Below are positions 1-5,440 of a stretch of 5,440 nucleotides of DNA, in pieces (position 1 is the first letter of the stretch; the number at the start of each line of letters is the position of its first letter). Made by a program: the position numbers and the translations under genes. The stretch is taken from the NCBI GenBank assembly GCA_011620445.1, contig WOZB01000100.1, positions 8,833 to 14,272 on the forward strand. Reading direction: 5' to 3'. Under the pieces are notes generated by a model that saw only the letters and a list, made by a program, of their open reading frames with translations, did no database searches and had not been told where the DNA came from. The DNA comes from Anaerolineaceae bacterium (GTDB lineage: Bacteria > Chloroflexota > Anaerolineae > Anaerolineales > Anaerolineaceae).

Positions 1-2057
1 AGTTGGGTAAGGGAGGCGGATTGGGCATTAATATCTTGCTCCAACTGAGCAATCTCGGCCTGTTTTTGGGTGAGTTTTTCATCCAAGGCCGCCACAGCAG
101 CCTTTTGTTTTTCAACCTTGGCGTTACCCTGACGTTTGGCGGTCAGCGAACTGATACCGCTGAGCATGGAACTGCCCAGGCCCAGTAGCATGCCTACGGT
201 GCCCACCGCGTCCCCCGTGCCGCCAGTCAAGCCACCAAAACCTTTGGCCATGCCAAAGATGCCAGACGCACCTCCCAGCAGGTTGGCGGCAAAACCGGCT
301 TTTTTGCGGGAGAGGCTCTGGTTTTCCTTGACTTGTTGGGCGATGCGTTGAGTCAGTTCGGAGTTGGCTACTTGCTTGGTAGGATCTGATTCATCCTGCC
401 GGGTTGCTCCGGTGAAGGCTTGGGAGGCTTGTTTCCTCCTGGAGCCGCTGCGCAAGGAAATAAAGGATTGCACACCACCGAAGATGGCGCCGCCGGTGCT
501 GATGGCTCCTCCCACACCGCTGGCGGTGCTGGAGGAACCCTCATTGTTGGCCAGACTAAAACTGCTGCTGGTGATGCCCGTGATTCCGGATGCCATCCCA
601 AAGCCTGCCTGCGCGCCGCCAAGCCCAGACCTGCGGGCCATGCGCCTGGCCATGCTCATACGGGCGCGATTGCCTCTGCCACCGTTGGCGGCTGAGGCCT
701 GCTTATAGAGTTGGTAGGCACGGTAACCTCCCATCCCTGATTTGAGCGCAGATGCACCGCTGAGAAGTGTTTGGGCAGAGCCCGTTATGACGCCCATACC
801 CGATGAAGCCTGTAAGGCGCGATCGTCTTTTTCTGTCCCGTTTTCTGTGTCGTTTGCGCCAAGGCCGATGCTTTGGCTGGTTGCATCCAGCAGGGAAAGG
901 CCCATGCCCACGCCTTCGTGTTCTGTTTTCCCGATCATCCGTTCAAGGCCAGTCTCCCGTGAATAATCCTGGGGCGGTACTGGCGCTGGCCCCTGCGGTT
1001 GGGGCGGTACTGGCGCTGGCCCCTGCGGTTGGGGCGGTACTGGCACGGGACCCTTCGGCTTGGGCGGGATGGGCAGGGGTTTGCCGGGTTTAGGTGCAAG
1101 TCCCCTTGGTTTGGGTGGTAAGGGGAGGGGCTTCCCTGGTTGGGGCGGTAACGGCGCTGGACCCTGCGGTTGTGAGGGTAAAGGTGCAGGACCTCGTGGT
1201 TGGGGTGGTACTGGCGCTGGGCCCTGCGGTTGTGGGGGTAAAGGTGCAGGCCCTTGTGGTTGGGGCGGTAATGGCGCCTGACCTCCCCCTCCAACCCCTC
1301 CGGGGGCAGTCGGTGCACCGCGCAGGCTGGCCCACTTTTTGCGCAGAGAGTCCAGACCAAGGAGGCGCTGCACCGAATTGGCTGCAGAACCGCCGCTTTG
1401 CTGTACAACATGGGTTAGCTCATGCGCGATCAGGCGCTGGCCAGTGTGGGTGGTCGGCTGAAACTGCCCGGCGTTGAAAAACACATGTTTACCGTGGGTA
1501 AAGGCCTGCGCGTTTATCTGCTCATTCAATTGCGCCGAAGCTTCATCCTGGTGGATGCGAACCCCTTTAAAATCGGTTTGGAAGCGTTTTTCCATGAAGC
1601 TGCGCAAGTCTGCTGGCAAAACGCTGCCAGACTGGGTTTGCTGGCGGATGCGTTTTTCCAGTTCTGCTTCCGTTTCAAAACCTGCAGCCAGGGAGTTGTT
1701 GGCCTTCATTCTCAAGGATTCATCATCCAACGCAGCAAGTTTTGTTTTTGGCTGCAGCACAGCCTCAGGCGCGGGGCTTGAAAGAATTTCGCTTGCCTTG
1801 CGGTCCGCTTCCCGTTCGTAGGCATCATCAGCAGCCCCCACGCGCAGTTTTGCCTGCAGCATGTGGCTGACGGCTTGATTGCCAGCCAGATGATTCAGCC
1901 TTAGCAGATCCTCCGGCTGGGCCTGGAGCGGGTCCGCGATAGCCATGCCGAGGCCAACCCTATCAGAACAATCATTCGTTTTACCCGCCGCTGTAGACTT
2001 TAGAACATTCGCGGTGGATAGTTGTTTTTTGGTTAAATCAACCGTTGTTGCTGACAT
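1..2057 (-). CDS. DUF4157 (eCIS_core) metallopeptidase-like protein with proline repeats and glycine-rich C-terminal region; 3' end outside window
   Basis: An open minus-strand frame runs from an ATG at 2055-2057 to the left edge without a stop, giving 685 codons; the C-terminus is missing. Residues 50-92 carry motifs that commonly precede this domain: an LNHLAGNQAVSHMLQ segment and DDAYEREAD. Residues about 146-223 form the DUF4157 domain (LPADLRSFMEKRF, FKGVRIHQD, AQAFTHGKHVFF), ending in the zinc-protease-type motif HELTH at 212-216 followed by VVQQSGG. Residues 261-362 are a proline-rich repeat. Residues about 418-640 are Gly/Ala/Ser-rich hydrophobic segments separated by basic patches. 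From about 645 a charged heptad-like helix begins. DUF4157 proteins are a known marker of eCIS clusters, often as cargo or toxin carriers. The gene overlaps the upstream AAA+ gene by one base. No signal peptide is visible, which fits loading into a particle rather than Sec export. A role as membrane-active effector is inferred; a structural or accessory role is possible. Domain call is firm, function is not. Confidence 0.9.
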   Translation of the reverse strand, partial: MSATTVDLTKKQLSTANVLKSTAAGKTNDCSDRVGLGMAIADPLQAQPEDLLRLNHLAGNQAVSHMLQAKLRVGAADDAYEREADRKASEILSSPAPEAVLQPKTKLAALDDESLRMKANNSLAAGFETEAELEKRIRQQTQSGSVLPADLRSFMEKRFQTDFKGVRIHQDEASAQLNEQINAQAFTHGKHVFFNAGQFQPTTHTGQRLIAHELTHVVQQSGGSAANSVQRLLGLDSLRKKWASLRGAPTAPGGVGGGGQAPLPPQPQGPAPLPPQPQGPAPVPPQPRGPAPLPSQPQGPAPLPPQPGKPLPLPPKPRGLAPKPGKPLPIPPKPKGPVPVPPQPQGPAPVPPQPQGPAPVPPQDYSRETGLERMIGKTEHEGVGMGLSLLDATSQSIGLGANDTENGTEKDDRALQASSGMGVITGSAQTLLSGASALKSGMGGYRAYQLYKQASAANGGRGNRARMSMARRMARRSGLGGAQAGFGMASGITGITSSSFSLANNEGSSSTASGVGGAISTGGAIFGGVQSFISLRSGSRRKQASQAFTGATRQDESDPTKQVANSELTQRIAQQVKENQSLSRKKAGFAANLLGGASGIFGMAKGFGGLTGGTGDAVGTVGMLLGLGSSMLSGISSLTAKRQGNAKVEKQKAAVAALDEKLTQKQAEIAQLEQDINAQSASLTQ
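971..1277 (-). repeat. 30-bp tandem repeats encoding a 10-residue proline-rich unit
   Basis: About ten tandem units encode residues 261-362, with consensus PPQPQGPAPV or PPQPQGPAPL. The copies at 971-1000 and 1001-1030 are identical at the DNA level and are followed by a partial third copy at 1031-1044. The central units are diverged (PPKPKGPVPV, PGKPLPLPPKP). Because the unit length is a multiple of three, the repeat keeps the other frames open too, which explains the long spurious ORFs on both strands here. The tract probably forms a stiff, extended polyproline linker between the DUF4157 domain and the C-terminal region. Copy number may vary between strains. Confidence 0.93.
1389..1622 (-). 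other. DUF4157 / eCIS_core domain coding segment with HELTH motif
   Basis: This segment encodes residues 146-223 of the DUF4157 protein. It has the family's usual order: an LPxxLRSFME helix, an (F/D)FxGVRIHxD strand, a QAFTHGKHVFFNAGQF segment and a terminal HELTHVVQQ. His212, Glu213 and His216 are the expected zinc-binding and catalytic positions of an HExxH metallopeptidase, so all visible active-site residues are kept. Whether the domain cleaves its own protein, cleaves a target, or only binds the particle cannot be told from the sequence. Confidence 0.92.
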
Positions 2058-2071
2058 CACTTGCGCCCTTT
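2055..2071 (-). promoter_or_regulatory. TGATG stop/start overlap with Shine-Dalgarno-like AAAGGG (translational coupling)
   Basis: On the minus strand the ATPase stop TGA (2059-2057) shares its final A with the ATG of the DUF4157 gene (2057-2055). An AAAGGG sequence (2071-2066) lies eight bases before the ATG, inside the end of the ATPase gene. This fixes the start of the DUF4157 gene and suggests that the two proteins are made in a linked ratio from one mRNA. Confidence 0.75.
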
Positions 2072-4273
2072 CTCGAAGACTTCGAACTCTTTCTCGTCAA
2101 TCAAGCGGCCCATTTTCCTTAATTCACGTCTGATTCCATGAATCAGGTACCTGTGGGAAATTGGCTTATGTTCGCTGGCCGCCAAAAAGGCTGCGTAAAC
2201 AATCACGTTGCGAATGTTTCCACCAGCCAGGTGAAAATGCTCTGCAAAATTATGAAAATCGATCTGTTCTGCGCAAGGCGCTTCGGCTGGAAAGAGGACC
2301 TTCCAGATGGCTTCCCGCTGGGATGCGTCGGGGAAGGGGAAATCCACCACGAACTGCAAGCGCCGGGTGAAGGCTTCATCCATATTGGCGTGCAGGTTGG
2401 TGGCCAGGATGACGATGCCATCGTAGCTTTCCATGCGCTGCAGCAGGTACCCAACCTCGATATTGGCATATCGATCGTGGGCGTCCTTCACCTCAGAGCG
2501 TTTGCCAAAGATGGCATCCGCCTCGTCAAAGAAGAGGATGGCATTGCTATTGCGAGCTTGGGTAAAAATTAGCTCCAGGTTCTTCTCCGTCTCACCGATG
2601 TATTTGCTCACCACGGTGGAGAGGTCAATCTTGTAAAGATCCATGCCCAATTCTTTGGCAATTACCTGGGCGGCCAGCGTTTTGCCGGTGCCGGGTTCAC
2701 CCGCGAAGAGTGAAGAGACCCCCTTGGAAGAGACCAGTTTTCTGCCGAGCCCCCAGGTTTCCAGCACGAGGGTGCGGTCGCGCACCATGGAGACGATTTC
2801 GTGCAGGGCGGCGATTTCGTCTTCCGGCAGGATGATGTCATCCCAGCCAAATCTTGGCTCTACTTTGACAGCAAGTTGGTCCAGCTGACGGCTGGAACAC
2901 TGGCGGGCGGCTTCGTAGAGGTCTCCCAGTTGCAATGGACGGGCTAACTGCAGGGCGGTATCCCGCGCGAGAGCCCAGGCCTGGTGGATTTGTGTGCTGG
3001 TGAGCACGAATTGGTCAGCCAGGTATCTGAGTTCCTCGTTGGAGATATCACTGCCCCCAGGGAGCAGGCTTTGCCAGATTTTCAAGCGCTTGGGGCTGTC
3101 AGGCATCAGCAGGTTCCACCTAAACACAGGCTTGGTTGGCCAGGTATTGCTGAATAGGGGTTGTGGATGCACCGCGCTGCAGATAATTGCAGGTTCAGGG
3201 TAGCTCAGCAAGGCGCTGAACAACGCTTTGCTGTGGGGCTCTTCTACTGCCAGGGCAAGTTCCCCCTTGCGCAGCAGCGGCACCGCCTGGTTCAGGCGTG
3301 CGTCTCGAAGTAGGCGGTTTAAGGTGGGCGCGTTCAGGCATTCTGCGGCCTTCAGGACGTCCAGCTTGATTTCAAAAGCGGATTGACCCAGGGAGTGGAC
3401 CAGTGCTTTGGCGCATGAAAGCGCGATGGCCTCATCCGGGCTGGATATAATTACCAGGGGCATTTGTTGGGCCAGGTTTGCCGGGTCAAACGCAGAAATT
3501 TCCGACTCAACCAGCATGGGGTCAATTTCGTCCACCGTGCTGATGCTCACAGCACCGGCAAGCAGTTTGGGGGCCTGGTACTTACCTGCCAGCCAATTGA
3601 CCAGCTCGGGGGCAGGCAGGAACATAGTCTTTAGGTCAACAGAACTTTCCTCTTCGGGAGCCGGCAAGATCAGACCTTCGCTGAGCAATTTGGATTCGGA
3701 TAGCAGGCTTTGCCAGATTTCCTGCTGGTCACCCTCCCCGCTGCGAAGCACCTGGATAATTAGCTCGCGGGTGGGGTAGCGGCGGGTGACATCGTTGTTC
3801 AGGTAGCCGAACACTTTTTCGTAACCCAGGTCGAAAGCCGAACTAAGGCAAATAAGGAAGGCATGGTACTCTGCAGAGGAGAGTTGGCAAGTTTCAATCA
3901 GGCGATACAATTTCGGCTGAAAGCCACCCGCGATTAGTTCAGCGGTCTGTTCAATCAGTATCTCTGAGCGCTTTTGCAGGTCAGTCAGCAGTTCCTGGTC
4001 CAAACTCGGTGAAAAATCGCTCTGGTCAATTTTTGCCAGGATCTGGAAAATTTCTTCCCGACCAACAGCCAGTCCCCTGAAGCCTTCAGGCAAACCTTCG
4101 TTTAAGCTATTTTGGCCAAGGAAGAACTTGAGGATAAGCAGGTTTATGCGTTGTAATTCAAGCTGTAAAAAGCGCGCGTTTAAATCTCCAGCTGCCCCTT
4201 GCCCCTGAGCAAGCTTGCTCGCCACTGTTTCAGTCAGTGGGATGGCAGGGCTCTGGAAGACGTCGGGCGACAT
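2057..4273 (-). CDS. eCIS-associated AAA+ ATPase (Afp15/PVC15-like)
   Basis: A 738-residue AAA+ protein when started at the ATG at 4271-4273. Numbering from there, residues 38-54 are a helix (LELQRINLLILKFFLGQ) resembling the N-terminal part of eCIS ATPases. Residues about 220-455 look like a worn-down AAA module with no recognisable Walker A or B. The C-terminal module is intact: Walker A GEPGTGKT at 525-532, aromatic pore-loop-like KYIGE near 557-561, Walker B ILFFDEAD at 579-586, sensor 1 ATN at 624-626, arginine fingers in FTRRL at 637-638 and sensor 2 GGNIRN with Arg688. Such ATPases lie in eCIS clusters and are linked to particle assembly, maturation or cargo loading, probably as hexamers in the cytoplasm. 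The frame is open further upstream to a TTG at 4366 (769 residues), but the extra 31 residues look unlike the family and the TTG has no ribosome-binding site; the ATG has only a weak AGG ten bases before it. The DUF4157 gene follows directly. Family call firm; start uncertain. Confidence 0.93.
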   Translation of the reverse strand: MSPDVFQSPAIPLTETVASKLAQGQGAAGDLNARFLQLELQRINLLILKFFLGQNSLNEGLPEGFRGLAVGREEIFQILAKIDQSDFSPSLDQELLTDLQKRSEILIEQTAELIAGGFQPKLYRLIETCQLSSAEYHAFLICLSSAFDLGYEKVFGYLNNDVTRRYPTRELIIQVLRSGEGDQQEIWQSLLSESKLLSEGLILPAPEEESSVDLKTMFLPAPELVNWLAGKYQAPKLLAGAVSISTVDEIDPMLVESEISAFDPANLAQQMPLVIISSPDEAIALSCAKALVHSLGQSAFEIKLDVLKAAECLNAPTLNRLLRDARLNQAVPLLRKGELALAVEEPHSKALFSALLSYPEPAIICSAVHPQPLFSNTWPTKPVFRWNLLMPDSPKRLKIWQSLLPGGSDISNEELRYLADQFVLTSTQIHQAWALARDTALQLARPLQLGDLYEAARQCSSRQLDQLAVKVEPRFGWDDIILPEDEIAALHEIVSMVRDRTLVLETWGLGRKLVSSKGVSSLFAGEPGTGKTLAAQVIAKELGMDLYKIDLSTVVSKYIGETEKNLELIFTQARNSNAILFFDEADAIFGKRSEVKDAHDRYANIEVGYLLQRMESYDGIVILATNLHANMDEAFTRRLQFVVDFPFPDASQREAIWKVLFPAEAPCAEQIDFHNFAEHFHLAGGNIRNVIVYAAFLAASEHKPISHRYLIHGIRRELRKMGRLIDEKEFEVFEKGRK

Positions 4274-4418
4274 TAGCAGACTGCCTGTTCTCTCTTGCTT
4301 TGAGAACTGAAACCCCTGGAGATAATTGGACCTTCCACAGAATCCTTTCGGTTTTAATTCAGCCAAGTGGTAATAGTCTGGACAATCGCAAAAAATACAG
4401 CTCCGTTAAGCCTCTAAT

Positions 4419-4424
4419 AGTATA
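4419..4424 (-). promoter_or_regulatory. Candidate -10 box (TATACT) for the ATPase operon
   Basis: The minus strand reads TATACT, five of six bases matching the TATAAT consensus. No good -35 hexamer is seen 16-18 bases upstream. Transcription would start near 4412, giving a leader of about 140 bases to the ATG at 4273, or about 45 to the TTG at 4366. A poor -35 box would suit an activator-dependent promoter. Confidence 0.3.
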
Positions 4425-4508
4425 GGAAAGTTCAGGATTTCACGAAAGCGGAGAAAGTCTAATTATTCTATAAGTCTTTAGTCTCACATAACTTGAAGGC
4501 TAATCCCT

Positions 4509-4514
4509 TATAAT
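4509..4514 (+). promoter_or_regulatory. Candidate -10 box (TATAAT) for the response regulator gene
   Basis: A perfect TATAAT lies 17 bases before the ATG at 4532. The -35 region at the usual distance (4484-4491) is poor. Transcription would start near 4521, leaving a leader of only about 11 bases that just contains the ribosome-binding site, so this may be a chance match in AT-rich DNA. Confidence 0.3.
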
Positions 4515-4522
4515 TCAAAAAT

Positions 4523-4526
4523 AGGA
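4523..4526 (+). promoter_or_regulatory. Ribosome-binding site (AGGA) of the response regulator gene
   Basis: AGGA lies five bases before the ATG at 4532 and supports that start, which also yields the typical response regulator N-terminus (IRILLVDDH). Confidence 0.6.
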
Positions 4527-4531
4527 ATAAC

Positions 4532-5164
4532 ATGCCAATCCGAATTCTACTTGTTGATGACCATGGAATTATCCGGCAAGGGCTGCGCCTCTACCTGGAG
4601 TTTGACCCTGAACTGCTGGTGGTGGGGGAAGCAACCAATGGGATTGAAGCCCTTCAGCAGGTGGAATCTCTACGCCCCGATGTGGTACTGATGGACATCC
4701 TGATGCCAATGATGGACGGCCTTGAAGCCACACAAGCTATTCGCCAGAAATTTCCGGATACAGAAGTAATTATTCTCACCAGCGTAGTGGACGAAAATAT
4801 GATTAGCCAGTGCATTCGGGCTGGGGCTATTGGCTACTTGCTCAAGGATACGCGATCGGAGGAACTCTGCAGCGCGGTGCATGCCGCGGTGGATGGCCAG
4901 GTGCAGCTTTCGAAGCAAATTGCCATGAAGCTGGCTGCCGAGTCTGAAAACGCGGATGAAGTCCCCGCGCTTACCTCCCGTGAGGAGGACGTTTTGAAGC
5001 TGGTTGCGCAGGGCTGCTCCAATAAGGAAATTTGCCTTTCACTCAATATTACCGAAAAGACCGTCAAAGCCCACGTCGGTAATATTTTCCGTAAGATCGG
5101 TGTCAACAGCCGCACCCAGGCCACCCTCTACGCCCTGCGACAAGGGCTGGTGCACCTGGAATAA
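4532..5164 (+). CDS. NarL/LuxR-family DNA-binding response regulator
   Basis: A complete 210-residue two-component response regulator, the usual length for the NarL/FixJ family. The receiver domain spans residues 1 to about 120: acidic pair Asp9-Asp10 in LLVDDH, phosphoacceptor Asp55 in VVLMDILMP, the switch residue Thr83 in IILTS, and Lys105 in YLLKD. A linker (about 121-146) leads to a LuxR-type helix-turn-helix at about 147-206 (LTSREEDVLKLVAQG, SNKEI, ITEKTVKAHVGNIFRKI), with the recognition helix near TEKTVKAHVGNI. All phosphorylation residues are present, so it should respond to a histidine kinase; none is encoded in the window. It is expected to dimerise and bind DNA when phosphorylated. 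It is transcribed divergently from the ATPase gene, so it is a candidate regulator of that operon, its own gene, or both. The family call is firm; the target is inferred and the signal is unknown. Confidence 0.96.
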   Translation: MPIRILLVDDHGIIRQGLRLYLEFDPELLVVGEATNGIEALQQVESLRPDVVLMDILMPMMDGLEATQAIRQKFPDTEVIILTSVVDENMISQCIRAGAIGYLLKDTRSEELCSAVHAAVDGQVQLSKQIAMKLAAESENADEVPALTSREEDVLKLVAQGCSNKEICLSLNITEKTVKAHVGNIFRKIGVNSRTQATLYALRQGLVHLE

Positions 5165-5182
5165 TCCTCCCAGCGCATCAAG

Positions 5183-5203
5183 CCCCTTCCTTTAATATAG
5201 GGG
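5183..5203 (+). terminator. Weak hairpin downstream of the response regulator gene
   Basis: CCCCT at 5183-5187 pairs with AGGGG at 5199-5203 around an 11-base loop, 18 bases after the stop codon. No T-tract follows, so this is not a standard Rho-independent terminator. It may be a weak or Rho-linked 3' structure, or chance. Confidence 0.22.
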
Positions 5204-5275
5204 TGTCAGGCAAGGGTCGGTACAGCCATTGATTTGGATTTGTTCCCATAAACAAACAATGCTGCTTCAATGTGC

Positions 5276-5315
5276 AAATTGCTGATATCGCTTATTGTGC
5301 TTGTTAGAGCAATTT
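5276..5315. repeat. 8-bp inverted repeat with 24-base spacer
   Basis: AAATTGCT at 5276-5283 is the exact reverse complement of AGCAATTT at 5308-5315. The arms are AT-rich, the spacer is 24 bases and no T-tract follows in either direction. It could be a weak 3' structure between the convergent genes. Confidence 0.3.
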
Positions 5316-5349
5316 ATAAAAATTCAAAATTTCTGTTTGAGATTAATGT

Positions 5350-5391
5350 CTTTCAGGAAGACTGGAATTAGATACCGAGCACTCCTGAAAG
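5350..5391. repeat. 9-bp inverted repeat spanning the stop codon of the right-hand gene
   Basis: CTTTCAGGA at 5350-5358 is the exact reverse complement of TCCTGAAAG at 5383-5391, with a 24-base loop that contains the proposed stop codon at 5368-5370. On the minus strand it could fold at the 3' end of the membrane protein mRNA. There is no T-tract, so a terminator role is not established. Confidence 0.35.
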
Positions 5392-5440
5392 TACAAAAAC
5401 AAAGATAGACCCAAGGATAATCCCTATCGCGACGTAATGC
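5368..5440 (-). CDS. C-terminal end of a probable membrane protein (partial, starts outside window)
   Basis: Reading leftward from the right edge, a frame of 23 codons ends at a TAA (5370-5368). It encodes HYVAIG, then a strongly hydrophobic run (IILGSIFVFVLSGVLG) ending one residue before the stop, which is typical of a C-terminal transmembrane helix. The other minus-strand frame open here is rich in Cys, Arg and Tyr and looks less protein-like. The piece is too short to name a family. The gene would be convergent with the response regulator and on the same strand as the eCIS operon. Confidence 0.42.
   Translation of the reverse strand, partial: HYVAIGIILGSIFVFVLSGVLGI

Larger units (their letters stand above)
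4274..4531. promoter_or_regulatory. Divergent control region between the ATPase and response regulator genes
   Basis: This AT-rich stretch lies between the two divergent start codons and must hold both promoters. It contains no supported gene. Four AGTCT pentamers occur on the plus strand at 4375, 4456, 4473 and 4480, the last two spaced by seven bases. Candidate -10 boxes are present in both directions (listed separately). Binding of the neighbouring response regulator here is plausible but is not shown by the sequence. Confidence 0.6.
5165..5367. other. Intergenic AT-rich stretch without a supported gene
   Basis: This stretch separates the stop codons of two convergent genes (response regulator from the left, putative membrane protein from the right). 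All frames are broken by stops and nothing resembles a protein. It holds short inverted repeats, the clearest being AAATTGCT (5276-5283) with AGCAATTT (5308-5315), and TTTGTT (5239-5244) with AACAAA (5251-5256). Confidence 0.6.

Noticed and set aside
136..708. Plus-strand ORFs at 136-351, 364-708 and 420-695
   Set aside because: They lie opposite the Gly/Ala-rich part of the DUF4157 gene and have the Pro/Ala-rich composition expected of an antisense shadow; no domain or ribosome-binding site.
935..1411. A 158-codon minus-strand ORF rich in HYRPNHKGLHLYPHNRR-like repeats, with similar repeat ORFs on the plus strand (1060-1281, 1094-1477)
   Set aside because: They are out-of-frame readings of the 30-bp repeat, whose length keeps several frames open; the DUF4157 frame runs through with recognisable domains on both sides.
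1422..1821. Plus-strand ORFs of about 115-119 codons
   Set aside because: Antisense to the conserved DUF4157 domain coding region; no protein-like motifs.
2138..2572. A 144-codon plus-strand ORF
   Set aside because: Antisense to the conserved Walker B to sensor 2 region of the AAA+ module.
4367..4405. Cys-rich reading just upstream of the ATPase TTG (CIFCDCPDYYHL), resembling a metal-binding peptide
   Set aside because: It has no start codon between the upstream stop and the TTG, so it is most likely untranslated leader.
4670..5124. Minus-strand ORFs of 82 and 96 codons
   Set aside because: Antisense to the response regulator, whose receiver and helix-turn-helix motifs are unambiguous.
5239..5256. 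TTTGTT-CCCATA-AACAAA hairpin as operator or terminator
   Set aside because: Only a 6-bp AT-rich stem in AT-rich DNA, not near a start codon and without a T-tract; chance is sufficient.

Overview
The window looks like the edge of an extracellular contractile injection system (eCIS, phage-tail-like) gene cluster in a bacterium of moderate GC content. I cannot name the species. The style of the response regulator (NarL/LiaR-like, ending in an RTQATLYALRQGL helix-turn-helix tail) would suit the Chloroflexota (Anaerolineae-like) or another Gram-positive-type lineage, but this is a weak inference. No RNA genes, insertion sequences or CRISPR arrays were seen.

Layout. Positions 1-2057 (minus strand) hold one uninterrupted reading frame whose 3' end lies beyond the left edge. 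It encodes at least 685 residues: a DUF4157 (eCIS_core) metallopeptidase-like domain with an HELTH motif, a proline-rich linker of 10-residue repeats (30-bp DNA repeats), a long Gly/Ala/Ser-rich hydrophobic region with several GxxxG motifs, and the beginning of a coiled coil. Positions 2057-4273 (minus strand; the frame can be extended to 4366) encode an AAA+ ATPase of the kind found in eCIS clusters (Afp15/PVC15-like). It has a degenerate first AAA-like module and a fully equipped second one. Its stop codon overlaps the start of the DUF4157 gene (TGATG), so the two are probably translationally coupled and belong to one operon running leftward.

Positions 4274-4531 are an AT-rich divergent control region. 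Positions 4532-5164 (plus strand) encode a complete NarL-family response regulator pointing away from the ATPase. Positions 5165-5367 are AT-rich and hold no gene I can support, only small inverted repeats. Positions 5368-5440 (minus strand) probably hold the last 23 codons of a gene for a membrane protein that enters from the right.

Working model (inference). The AAA+ ATPase helps assemble or load the contractile particle. The DUF4157 protein is a cargo or cargo-associated protein whose C-terminal part may act on, or insert into, a membrane. The divergently transcribed response regulator is a candidate controller of the cluster. The baseplate, sheath, tube and fibre genes that would prove the eCIS assignment are not in this window.
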